From Streptomyces sp. NBC_00464 (GTDB taxonomy: Bacteria > Actinomycetota > Actinomycetes > Streptomycetales > Streptomycetaceae): a DNA stretch of 64,000 nucleotides. The notes beneath the pieces are model-generated. The model saw only the letters and a program-made list of their open reading frames with translations, searched no databases and was not told where the DNA came from. Location of the stretch: positions 2,852,001 to 2,916,000 of the forward strand of contig NZ_CP107899.1 of the NCBI RefSeq assembly GCF_036013915.1, read 5' to 3'. Made by a program: the position numbers and the translations under genes. Below, piece by piece: positions 52,252 through 61,450 of the stretch (position 1 is its first letter; every line of letters starts with the position of its first letter).

Positions 52252-52670
52252 TCGAGGACGCCCTTCTTCCATGCGTAGAGCAGTCCCACGGCCAGGAAAC
52301 CGAGGAAGATGAACATTTCCACCAGCGTCGTCGCGCCGTATCCGGGCGCGGCAAAGATGGTCGCCCACGGGAACAGGAAGATCGAGTCGACGGCGAAGAT
52401 CACATACAGGAAGGCGTACACGTAGTAGCGGACCTGGGTGTGTGCCCAGCCCTCCCCCACGGGGTCCACGCCGCATTCGTAGGTGAGGAGTTTCTCCGGC
52501 GTCGGCACCACGGGACGCAGCAGCCGGCCGGCTCCGAAGGCGACAGCGACGAACAGCACGCCGATCACCGCGAGCAGTCCGACCACCGAGTAGCTGTGGA
52601 AGTAGTCCGACGCGAGAACGGTCGATCCCGGCAGGTCCGTCGCGTCCGGCAGTTCCGCCACGTCCGTCAC
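52242..52670 (-). CDS. nuoA: Complex I subunit A
   Basis: 142 residues with three helices and the loop [13 protein letters not shown], whose Cys is the family marker. A long N-terminus ([19 protein letters not shown]) precedes the first helix. The start is GTG with GAGGGGG upstream. First gene of the ten-gene operon, divergent from the first sensor kinase. Confidence 0.94.
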   Translation of the reverse strand: MTDVAELPDATDLPGSTVLASDYFHSYSVVGLLAVIGVLFVAVAFGAGRLLRPVVPTPEKLLTYECGVDPVGEGWAHTQVRYYVYAFLYVIFAVDSIFLFPWATIFAAPGYGATTLVEMFIFLGFLAVGLLYAWKKGVLEWT

Positions 52671-52767
52671 GTCCGCCCCCTCGCTCCCTCAAAACCTGTC
52701 CGACGATCTGTACGCACGGGAGTCTAGGCCCTGTAAAGGGACGGTAAGCAGTTGCGTCGGGCAACTG

Positions 52768-52783
52768 GTAGGGATATCCCTAC
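52768..52783. promoter_or_regulatory. Perfect 16-bp palindrome between nuoA and the kinase gene
   Basis: GTAGGGATATCCCTAC is a perfect palindrome in the ~170-bp divergent gap between nuoA and the first sensor kinase. Its symmetry suits a dimeric response regulator, possibly the NarL-type protein encoded nearby. Confidence 0.55.
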
Positions 52784-52841
52784 TTCGCCCCCACCCACGA
52801 GCCCCATGGCGTCGGGGGGCCGGGCCCGGCAGGCTGGACGC

Positions 52842-54044
52842 ATGACCATGAGCCCCCAGGTACCCGACCACGACGGGCCGCCTCCTGTCCGCTTCGCCTT
52901 CGACCGGTGGACGTGGAAGGAGATCGCACATCTCCTCGCCAATCTCCCGATGGCGATCGCCGGATTCGTCTACACCGTGCTGATGATCGCCATCGGCGTG
53001 GGGCTGGCGGTCACGGTGATCGGTCTGCCGTTGCTGGCGCTGGGGCTCCAGGGCGCCCGGCTGCTGGGGCGGGCCGAGCGGGGCCGGGCGCGGGGGCTGC
53101 TCGGGCTGCGGATCGACGAGCCGAGCCCGATGGCCCGGGTCCGCCGGGAGGAAGGGTTCTTCGCCTGGCTCTGGTCGAGCCTGAAGGACCCGGTCGGCTG
53201 GCGCGCGGTGCTGTACGGCTTCATACGGCTGCCCTGGGGCGTGGTCACGTTCGCGGTGACGCTCGTGAGCCTCTTCGTCCTGTGGCCGGTGCTCCCCTAT
53301 ATGGCGCGGCTGATGACCAACGCCGACCGCGGCATGGTGCGCGGGCTGCTGTCGCCCTCCGACGAGCTGGAGCGCCGGATCGCCGAGCTGGAGTCGGACC
53401 GCGGGGTGGTCGTGGACACGGCCGCCGCCGACCTGCGCCGCATCGAACGCGATCTGCACGACGGGGCCCAGGCCAGGCTCGTCGCCCTCGCGATGGGGCT
53501 TGGGCTGGCCAAGGAGAAGCTGACGGACGACCCGGAGGCCGCGGCCAGAATGGTCGACGAGGCGCACGGCGAGGTGAAGGTCGCCCTCCAGGAGCTCCGT
53601 GATCTGGCCCGCGGCATCCACCCCGCCGTCCTCACCGACCGGGGCCTGGACGCCGCACTCTCCGCCATCGCCTCCCGCTGCACCGTCCCCGTCACGGTGC
53701 GGGTGGATCTGCCGGGGCGGCCGGCGCAGGCCATCGAAGGCATCGCCTACTTCACCGTGTCCGAACTCCTGCAGAACGTCAGCAAGCACAGCAGGGCGCG
53801 TTCGGCGTCCGTCGAGGTGTGGCGTTCGGCGGACCGGCTGCTGATCCAGGTCACCGATGACGGTCGGGGCGGGGCCTCGATGGACGGCGGTACGGGGATG
53901 GCGGGACTCGCCGAGCGGCTCGGAGCCGTCGACGGGCTGTTCGTCCTCGATTCCCCGGCCGGTGGCCCGACGACCGTCACCGCGGAGCTGCCCTGGCGCG
54001 ACCGGGAGAGCGAGAAGACCGTGGCCGGCGCCCGTACGGCCTGA
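52842..54044 (+). CDS. Sensor histidine kinase, NarL-partner (DesK-like) type
   Basis: 400 residues. The N-terminal ~180 residues have hydrophobic segments forming a membrane sensor domain. The dimerisation and phosphoacceptor segment is IERDLHDGAQARLVALAM (His206), followed by an HATPase with N-box SELLQNVSKHS and G-box DDGRGGASMDGGTGMAGLAERL. The transmitter (from LESDRGVV) is almost identical to that of the next kinase. An in-frame ATG at 52806 is an alternative start. Likely upstream of the same response regulator; the signal is unknown. Confidence 0.88.
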   Translation: MTMSPQVPDHDGPPPVRFAFDRWTWKEIAHLLANLPMAIAGFVYTVLMIAIGVGLAVTVIGLPLLALGLQGARLLGRAERGRARGLLGLRIDEPSPMARVRREEGFFAWLWSSLKDPVGWRAVLYGFIRLPWGVVTFAVTLVSLFVLWPVLPYMARLMTNADRGMVRGLLSPSDELERRIAELESDRGVVVDTAAADLRRIERDLHDGAQARLVALAMGLGLAKEKLTDDPEAAARMVDEAHGEVKVALQELRDLARGIHPAVLTDRGLDAALSAIASRCTVPVTVRVDLPGRPAQAIEGIAYFTVSELLQNVSKHSRARSASVEVWRSADRLLIQVTDDGRGGASMDGGTGMAGLAERLGAVDGLFVLDSPAGGPTTVTAELPWRDRESEKTVAGARTA

Positions 54045-54143
54045 TTCCGGCAGCCGACAGGACCGGGGGTGGGGAAAACCCCCGGTCGAACACGGATACG
54101 GCCCTCATGGTGCGCGCGTGCGCGGCCCAGCACTCTTGAAGCA

Positions 54144-54233
54144 GACACAGAAGACACAGAAGACACAGAAGACGCGGACGACGCGGATGACGCGGATGAC
54201 GCGGATGACGCGGATGACGCGGATGACGCAGAA
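54144..54233 (+). repeat. 9-bp minisatellite, ten copies
   Basis: Ten 9-mers in register: GACACAGAA x3, GACGCGGAC, GACGCGGAT x5 and GACGCAGAA. It ends 16 bp before the ATG of the second sensor kinase, so it lies in its leader. Confidence 0.9.
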
Positions 54234-54249
54234 GAAACGGACGGAACCC

Positions 54250-55605
54250 ATGGCCACGGCATACGGACCGGACACACGGGACCCCCAGCGGTCGGGTAGC
54301 GGTCCGCAGGGCCGCCTCGCGACGAAGCACTTCCTGCCGCCCGCGCTGCGTGCCCCCCTTGAGGCCAGGACCTGGCGCGAGTTCGGCTATCTGATGCTGA
54401 GCTTCCCGATCAGCATCGTGCTGTTCGTCTTCGCGATCACCATGACCTCGGTGGGTGCCGGACTGCTCATCACCTTCCTGGGCATCCCCGTCCTGGCCGC
54501 GGGCCTGGCCGTGTGCCGCGGCTTCGGTGCGCTGGAGCGGGCCAGGGCGCGTGGTCTGCTGAAGCTGGACGTGGCCGATCCCGCGCCGGTACGGGGCAGG
54601 ACCGGCGGTCCGATGTCCTGGATGGGGGCGGTCCTGAAGAGCGGGGTGTCCTGGCGGCACCTGCTCTACGCGCTGCTGCACTTCCCGTGGGCGGTCTTCG
54701 CGTTCAGCGTCTCCCTGACCCTGTGGACGTGGGGCTGGGCGGCTCTCACGTACCCGTTGTGGCACTGGGTCTTCCCCGCCTACGCGGGAACCGACGGGGT
54801 GCAGCTGTACGGCGACGCCGGGCACCGGGTCTACCTGGACTCGTCCGTCGAACTCGCGCTGACCAGCGCCTTCGGGCTGGTGCTCGTCCTGGTCACCGCG
54901 TGGGTCATCCGTGGTCTGGCCGCGGTGGACCGGCTCCTGGTGGCCGGGCTGCTGGGCCCGTCGCGGCTGGCGACGCGTGTCACGGAGCTGGAGTCGGACC
55001 GCGGGGTGGTCGTCGACACGGCCGCCGCCGACCTGCGCCGCATCGAGCGGGACCTCCACGACGGGGCCCAGGCCCGGCTCGTCGCCCTCGCCATGGACCT
55101 GGGGCTGGCCAAGGAGAAGCTGACCGACGACCCGGACGCCGCCGCCAGGATGGTCGACGAGGCGCACGGCGAGGTGAAGGTCGCCCTCCAGGAGCTCCGC
55201 GACCTCGCCCGAGGCATCCACCCCGCCGTCCTCACCGACCGCGGCCTGGACGCCGCACTCTCCGCCATCGCCTCCCGCTGCACCGTCCCCGTCACGGTCG
55301 AGGTCGACCTGTCGTCCCGCCCCGCGCAGGCCATCGAGGGCATCGCCTACTTCACCGTGTCCGAGCTCCTGCAGAACGTCAGCAAGCACGCCCGCGCCAC
55401 CCGCGCCTCGGTCGACGTGTGGCGGTCGGCGGACCGGCTGATGCTCCAGGTCTCCGACAACGGTCGCGGCGGCGCCGACCTGACGTCGGGCAGCGGTCTG
55501 GCCGGTCTGACCGAGCGGCTGGACGCGGTGGACGGGATCCTCGTCGTCGAGTCCCCCGTGGGCGGCCCGACGAAGGTCACCGCCGAGCTGCCCTGGCGTG
55601 GCTGA
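54250..55605 (+). CDS. Second sensor histidine kinase, paralogue of the first
   Basis: 451 residues. The sensor domain differs from the first kinase and has several hydrophobic segments (LMLSFPISIVLFVFAITM; LALTSAFGLVLVLVTAWVI). The transmitter has phosphoacceptor His270 in IERDLHDGAQARLVALAM, and from LESDRGVVVDTAAADLRRIE on is nearly identical in protein and DNA to the first kinase. The N-box SELLQNVSKHA and G-box SDNGRGGADL are intact. The start is ATG 54250, after the 9-bp repeats; the frame is open further upstream but is repeat-encoded. Confidence 0.88.
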   Translation: MATAYGPDTRDPQRSGSGPQGRLATKHFLPPALRAPLEARTWREFGYLMLSFPISIVLFVFAITMTSVGAGLLITFLGIPVLAAGLAVCRGFGALERARARGLLKLDVADPAPVRGRTGGPMSWMGAVLKSGVSWRHLLYALLHFPWAVFAFSVSLTLWTWGWAALTYPLWHWVFPAYAGTDGVQLYGDAGHRVYLDSSVELALTSAFGLVLVLVTAWVIRGLAAVDRLLVAGLLGPSRLATRVTELESDRGVVVDTAAADLRRIERDLHDGAQARLVALAMDLGLAKEKLTDDPDAAARMVDEAHGEVKVALQELRDLARGIHPAVLTDRGLDAALSAIASRCTVPVTVEVDLSSRPAQAIEGIAYFTVSELLQNVSKHARATRASVDVWRSADRLMLQVSDNGRGGADLTSGSGLAGLTERLDAVDGILVVESPVGGPTKVTAELPWRG

Positions 55606-55627
55606 GCCTCCGGCTCCTCTCCCGTAC

Positions 55628-55670
55628 CCGGTCGCCGGGCGGACCGTACACCGGCCCGCCCGGCGACCGG
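55628..55670 (+). terminator. Terminator of the second kinase gene
   Basis: A perfect 15-bp stem: CCGGTCGCCGGGCGG (55628-55642) with CCGCCCGGCGACCGG (55656-55670). It is followed at once by the 24-bp direct repeats. Confidence 0.75.
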
Positions 55671-55739
55671 CCGTTTCGAACCGTTCACGTCCGGCCGTTT
55701 CGAACCGTTCACGACCGGCCGTTTCGAACCGTTCACGAC
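55668..55739 (+). repeat. Three 24-bp direct repeats upstream of the response regulator
   Basis: Units at 55668-55691, 55692-55715 and 55716-55739 share CGGCCGTTTCGAACCGTTCA, and each contains the half-palindrome GAACCGTTC and the site TTCGAA. The block lies ~140 bp upstream of the response regulator start. Confidence 0.85.
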
Positions 55740-55875
55740 CGGCCCGCCACGACGCAACTCCGCGAAGGCTCGCGGCGTCACTGCCGGTACTGGGATGCTG
55801 GACGGCATACGGGCGGGACAGCGGACAAGTGGACAAACGAACAGTGGGGGATTCAGCGTCGTGGTGGAGGACAGG

Positions 55876-56535
55876 GTGCGCGTAGTCATCGCCGAGGATT
55901 CGGTACTGCTCCGGGAAGGACTCACCCGGTTGCTGACCGATCTCGGGCATGACGTCGTGGCGGGGGTCGGTGACGCGGAGGCGCTGATCAAGACGGTGGG
56001 CGACCTCGCCGGGCAGGACGCGCTGCCCGATGTGGTGGTCGCCGATGTGCGGATGCCGCCGACGCACACCGACGAGGGTGTGCGGGCCGCGGTGCGGCTG
56101 CGCAAGGAGTATCCCGGGATCGGGGTGCTGGTCCTTTCGCAGTACGTCGAGGAGCAGTACGCCACCGAGTTGCTCGCCGGGTCCAGCCGTGGCGTGGGGT
56201 ATCTGCTGAAGGACCGGGTCGCCGAGGTCCGCGAGTTCGTCGACGCGGTGGTCCGGGTGGCCCAGGGCGGCACGGCGCTGGACCCCGAGGTGGTGGCACA
56301 GCTGCTGGGCCGCAGCCGGAAGCAGGACGTGCTGGCCGGGCTGACGCCGCGTGAGCGCGAGGTCCTCGGCCTGATGGCGGAGGGGCGGACGAACTCGGCG
56401 GTGGCCAGGCAGCTCGTGGTGAGCGACGGCGCGGTGGAGAAGCACGTCAGCAACATCTTCCTGAAACTGGGGCTTTCTCCCAGCGACGGTGACCACCGGC
56501 GTGTTCTGGCCGTCCTGACCTATCTGAACTCCTGA
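55876..56535 (+). CDS. NarL/LuxR-type response regulator
   Basis: 219 residues. The receiver domain has phosphoacceptor Asp57 in VVVADVRMP, acidic Glu7/Asp8, and LLKDRV with the conserved Lys. The C-terminal LuxR-type HTH is [20 protein letters not shown], followed by [19 protein letters not shown]. The start is GTG 55876 with GGAGG 5 nt upstream. It is the only response regulator beside the two kinases, so both probably phosphorylate it. Confidence 0.93.
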   Translation: MRVVIAEDSVLLREGLTRLLTDLGHDVVAGVGDAEALIKTVGDLAGQDALPDVVVADVRMPPTHTDEGVRAAVRLRKEYPGIGVLVLSQYVEEQYATELLAGSSRGVGYLLKDRVAEVREFVDAVVRVAQGGTALDPEVVAQLLGRSRKQDVLAGLTPREREVLGLMAEGRTNSAVARQLVVSDGAVEKHVSNIFLKLGLSPSDGDHRRVLAVLTYLNS

Positions 56536-56549
56536 TGCCGCACGCCATT

Positions 56550-56568
56550 ATCTGACACTCTGTCAGAT
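56550..56568. promoter_or_regulatory. 8-bp inverted repeat
   Basis: ATCTGACA (56550-56557) and TGTCAGAT (56561-56568) are perfectly inverted with a 3-bp spacer, 15 bp past the response regulator stop. It may be a terminator or an operator. Confidence 0.4.
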
Positions 56569-56574
56569 GTCCGC

Positions 56575-56618
56575 CGGATGCCTGTCGGACGCCTGTCGGA
56601 TGCCTGTCGGATGCCTGT
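56575..56618 (+). repeat. Four 11-bp tandem repeats
   Basis: CGGATGCCTGT occurs at 56575, 56597 and 56608, with a one-base variant (CGGACGCCTGT) at 56586; all four units are contiguous. Confidence 0.8.
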
Positions 56619-56864
56619 CACCCGGGGCGGGGGCGGGCCGGAACGAGCGGAAGCGACGGTTCACCCCCGAATGTCTCCAGCGAGGGTCCAACGGGGATCC
56701 GGGCGGCTGGTGAATCATGACGGAACAGCACCGAAAAGCGTCTCAAAAAGCCGTCCACCATGTGATCGGCCAGAGGAAGGCGACCCTTACAGACGTAGGG
56801 TGGGGCTGGGGACCGCCGGCGGGCCGGATGGTTCCGAGCCGCCGCGCCGAGGGAGGTCCAGTAA

Positions 56865-58812
56865 GTGACCAGCCAGGTCAGTAGCCCAGCCGAACAGGCC
56901 GACGAGGCCAGTGAGGCACTCGTAGGGGGACAGCGTGCCCCCCAGTCCGCAACAGCAGGCACCGGCGAGAAAGAGATCCGCCGCCTGGACCGGGTGATCA
57001 TCCGCTTCGCGGGTGACTCCGGAGACGGCATGCAGCTCACGGGTGACCGGTTCACCTCGGAGACCGCGTCCTTCGGGAACGACCTCTCCACGCTGCCGAA
57101 CTTCCCCGCCGAGATCCGCGCCCCCGCAGGAACCCTGCCCGGCGTGTCCTCGTTCCAGCTCCACTTCGCCGACCACGACATCCTGACCCCCGGCGACGCG
57201 CCGAACGTCCTGGTGGCGATGAACCCGGCCGCGCTCAAGGCCAACATCGCCGATGTGCCGCGCGGCGCCGACATCATCGTCAACACCGACGAGTTCACCA
57301 AACGGCCGATGGCGAAGGTCGGTTACGAGACCAGCCCGCTGGAGGACGGCTCGCTGGAGGCGTACAACCTCCATCCGGTGCCGCTGACCACGCTCACCAT
57401 CGAGGCGCTGAAGGAGTTCGGGCTCTCCCGCAAGGAGGCCGAGCGCTCCAAGAACATGTTCGCGCTCGGGCTGCTCTCCTGGATGTACCACCGGCCGACC
57501 GAGGGTACGGAGAAGTTCCTCCGGGCGAAGTTCGCCAAGAAGCCGCAGATCGCCGAGGCGAACGTGGCGGCGTTCCGGGCCGGCTGGAACTTCGGGGAGA
57601 CCACCGAGGACTTCGCGGTCAGCTACGAGGTGGCCCCGGCGACGCACGCCTTCCCCACCGGCACCTACCGCAACATCTCGGGGAACCTGGCCCTGTCCTA
57701 CGGCCTGATCGCCGCGGGCCGGCAGGCGGATCTGCCGCTGTACCTGGGCTCGTACCCGATCACGCCGGCCTCCGACATCCTGCACGAACTGTCCCGGCAC
57801 AAGAACTTCGGTGTACGCACCTTCCAGGCCGAGGACGAGATCGCCGGGATCGGTGCCGCGCTCGGTGCGGCCTTCGGCGGCAGCCTCGCGGTCACGACCA
57901 CCTCCGGACCGGGCGTGGCGCTCAAGTCCGAGACGATCGGTCTGGCCGTCTCCCTCGAACTCCCTCTCCTCATCGTCGACATCCAGCGCGGCGGTCCCTC
58001 CACCGGGCTCCCGACCAAGACCGAGCAGGCCGACCTGCTCCAGGCGATGTACGGGCGCAACGGCGAGGCCCCGGTGCCGATCGTGGCCCCGAAGACCCCG
58101 GCGGACTGCTTCGACGCGGCGCTCGACGCCGCCCGGATCGCCCTGACCTACCGCACCCCGGTCTTCCTGCTCTCCGACGGCTACCTGGCCAACGGCTCCG
58201 AGCCCTGGCGCATCCCCGACGTCGGAGAACTCCCGGATCTGCGCGTCCAGTTCGCGGGCGGCCCGAACCACGAGCTGGCCGACGGCACCGAGGTCTTCTG
58301 GCCGTACAAGCGCGACCCGCAGACCCTGGCCCGCCCCTGGGCCGTCCCGGGCACGCCCGGTCTCGAACACCGCATCGGCGGCATCGAGAAGCAGGACGGC
58401 ACCGGCAACATCTCCTACGACCCCGCCAACCACGACTTCATGGTCCGCACCCGCCAGGCCAAGATCGACGGCATCGAGGTCCCGGACCTGGAGGTCGACG
58501 ACCCGGCGGGCGCGACGACCCTGGTGCTCGGCTGGGGATCGACGTACGGCCCCATCACCGCCGCCGTCCGGCGGCTGCGTGCCGGCGGGCACACGATCGC
58601 GCAGGCCCATCTGCGCCACCTCAACCCGTTCCCGCGGAATCTCGGCGAGGTGCTGAAGCGTTACGACAAGGTGGTCGTCCCCGAGATGAACCTCGGGCAG
58701 CTGGCCACGCTCATCCGGGCCAAGTACCTGGTGGACGCGCACAGTTACAACCAGGTCAACGGCATGCCGTTCAAGGCCGAGCAGCTTGCGACGGCCCTCC
58801 AGGAGGCCATCG

Positions 58813-58820
<8 letters not shown>
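56865..58820 (+). CDS. korA: 2-oxoacid:ferredoxin oxidoreductase subunit alpha (2-oxoglutarate-type)
   Basis: 651 residues. The N-terminal gamma-like domain is fused (RVIIRFAGDSGDGMQLTGDR), then the alpha domain (SYPITPASDILHELSRHK, TFQAEDEIAGIGAALGAA, TTTSGPGVALKSETIGLAVS, DIQRGGPSTGLPTKTEQADL). It oxidises a 2-oxoacid, probably 2-oxoglutarate, to acyl-CoA and passes electrons to ferredoxin. The start is GTG 56865 with GGAGG upstream. It overlaps korB by 8 bp. Confidence 0.94.
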
Positions 58821-59871
<1,051 letters not shown>

Positions 59872-59899
59872 AGCCGCCGATCCTGAAGCGCCGATCCTG

Positions 59900-59939
59900 A
59901 AGCGCCGGCCGCGCCCCTCCCGGGACGCGGCCGGCGCTT
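59900..59939 (+). terminator. Terminator of korAB
   Basis: A 14-bp perfect stem (59900-59913 with 59926-59939) begins 28 nt past the korB stop; it also serves the convergent HxlR gene. Confidence 0.85.
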
Positions 59940-59943
59940 CGCT

Positions 59944-60342
59944 CTATGCCCCTGGTCCGCGCTCCCGCTTCTGCGCGTCGTACGCCGTGCGCGCCGCGGC
60001 CACCGCGTCCAGGCTCCGCTCCGACCAGCGCGCCAGCGCCCACACCTGCTCCGCGGCCTCCCGGCCCAGCGCGGTGAGCGAGTAGTCCACCCGCGGCGGG
60101 ATCACCGGCTTGGCGTCCCGGTCCACGAAGCCGTCGCGCTCCAGGGTCCGGAGCGTCTGCGCCAGCATCTTCTCGCTCACACCGCCGACCTCGCGGCGCA
60201 GTTCGCTGAAGCGGTACGGGCGCTCCAGCAGGGCGGCGAGCACGAGGACGCCCCAGCGGCTGGTGACATGTTCGAGCACCAGCCGGGACGGGCACATCGG
60301 CTCCCGCACATCGGGCTGTCGCTCCAGGCTGCTTACGCTCAT
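59944..60342 (-). CDS. HxlR family transcriptional regulator
   Basis: 132 residues. The winged-helix core is SRWGVLVLAALLERPYRFSE followed by LRREVGGVSEKMLAQTLRTL and ERDGFVDRDA, the HxlR signature. A Cys near the N-terminus (EPMCPSRLVLEHV) is positioned as in redox-sensing members. It is divergent from a QorB-like quinone reductase gene, the same arrangement as E. coli ytfH-qorB, and probably represses it. Confidence 0.9.
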   Translation of the reverse strand: MSVSSLERQPDVREPMCPSRLVLEHVTSRWGVLVLAALLERPYRFSELRREVGGVSEKMLAQTLRTLERDGFVDRDAKPVIPPRVDYSLTALGREAAEQVWALARWSERSLDAVAAARTAYDAQKRERGPGA

Positions 60343-60358
60343 GCCAGTACCTTACTTC

Positions 60359-60372
60359 AAAGTGGGTACTTT
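60359..60372. promoter_or_regulatory. Probable HxlR operator
   Basis: AAAGT-GGGT-ACTTT is an inverted repeat in the 110-bp gap between the HxlR and quinone reductase genes. A nearby AGTACC at 60346-60351 forms a looser repeat with GGTACT (60365-60370). Confidence 0.5.
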
Positions 60373-60452
60373 CTTTTGGTTAGCGCCACCCCTAAGGTGA
60401 GTATCAGAACGCAAGAACAGGAACATGAGCACCTAAAGAGGAGAAACACCCC

Positions 60453-61313
60453 ATGAGCATCGTCGTCACCGGAGCCACCGGAGAGCTCGGCCGCCTCGTC
60501 GTCGAGCAGCTGCTGACCACCGTCCCCGCCGACGGGATCGCCGCCGTCGTCCGCGACAAGGAGAAGGCCGCCGGGCTCGCCGCCCGCGGTGTCGAGCTCC
60601 GGATCGCCGACTACAGCCACCCCGAGACGCTGGCCGGGGCCTTCCGGGCCGGCGACCGGGTGCTGCTCATCTCCGGCAGCGAGGTCGGCAGCCGCGTCGC
60701 ACAGCACACCGCGGTCATCGACGCGGCGAAGGCGGCGGGCGTGGCCCAGCTCGCGTACACCGGAGTCCTGGGCGGCCCCGACGCGGACTTCCGGCTGGCG
60801 GCCGAGCACAAGGTGACCGAGCAGCTGATCCTCGACTCCGGCCTGCCGTACACCTTCCTGCGCAACGGCTGGTACACGGAGAACTACACCGCGAACCTGG
60901 CCCCCGTCCTGGCGCACGGCGCCGTGGTGGCCAATGCGGGCGAGGGCAGGGTGGCCTCGGCCACCCGCGCCGACTACGCCGCCGCGGCCGCCGCCGTCCT
61001 GACCGGCGAGGGCCACCTCGGCAAGGCCTACGAGCTGAGCGGGGACGTCGCCTGGTCGCTCGCGGAGTACGCCGCCGAGATCGCCAAGGCCTCCGGCAAG
61101 GAGATCGTCTACAAGAACGTCCCGGCCGCCGTGCACCAGGAGATCCTGGTCGGCGCCGGTCTGCCCGAGGCCTTCGCGGCGATCCTCACCGACGTGGACG
61201 AGGGCATCCAGCGCGGACTGCTGGCCCGCACCGACGGCGACCTGGCCCGGCTGATCGGCCGGCCGACGACCCCGCTCGCGGAGACCGTCGCCGCGGCGGT
61301 CGCAGCCCAGTAG
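60453..61313 (+). CDS. QorB-like NAD(P)H:quinone oxidoreductase, NmrA-type
   Basis: 286 residues. MSIVVTGATGELGRLVVEQL has the NAD(P)-binding motif TGATGxLG; TYTFLRNGWYTENY is typical of QorB/NmrA-type SDRs. It probably reduces quinones and protects from redox stress. The ATG has AGAGGAGAAA upstream. HxlR control is inferred from the divergent gene and operator. Confidence 0.9.
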   Translation: MSIVVTGATGELGRLVVEQLLTTVPADGIAAVVRDKEKAAGLAARGVELRIADYSHPETLAGAFRAGDRVLLISGSEVGSRVAQHTAVIDAAKAAGVAQLAYTGVLGGPDADFRLAAEHKVTEQLILDSGLPYTFLRNGWYTENYTANLAPVLAHGAVVANAGEGRVASATRADYAAAAAAVLTGEGHLGKAYELSGDVAWSLAEYAAEIAKASGKEIVYKNVPAAVHQEILVGAGLPEAFAAILTDVDEGIQRGLLARTDGDLARLIGRPTTPLAETVAAAVAAQ

Positions 61314-61344
61314 CCACCCGGGCGCGCAGCACGCCCCGGAGGCC

Positions 61345-61394
61345 GGGGCCCGGTGTCATGACCGTCTGGCGATACGACCATGACACCGGGCCCC
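61345..61394 (+). terminator. 16-bp inverted repeat after the quinone reductase gene
   Basis: GGGGCCCGGTGTCATG (61345-61360) is perfectly inverted as CATGACACCGGGCCCC (61379-61394) with an 18-nt loop. It lies 32 nt past the stop; there is no U-run. Confidence 0.75.
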
Positions 61395-61450
61395 GTCGGC
61401 GCTACCTTCGTCAGGTCGACGGAGTCGTCGACCGACACCTGGAGGGGCCC

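Larger units (their letters stand above)
56536..56864 (+). other. Intergenic region upstream of korA
   Basis: This 329-bp gap holds no gene. It contains a palindrome (56550-56568), four 11-bp repeats (56575-56618), an inverted repeat ACCCT-N9-AGGGT at 56783-56801 near the expected promoter, and the korA ribosome binding site GGAGG. Confidence 0.6.

Noticed and set aside
53977..56496. An 839-codon minus-strand frame opposite the two-component genes
   Set aside because: Antisense to two kinases and a regulator, and it runs through non-coding tandem repeats.
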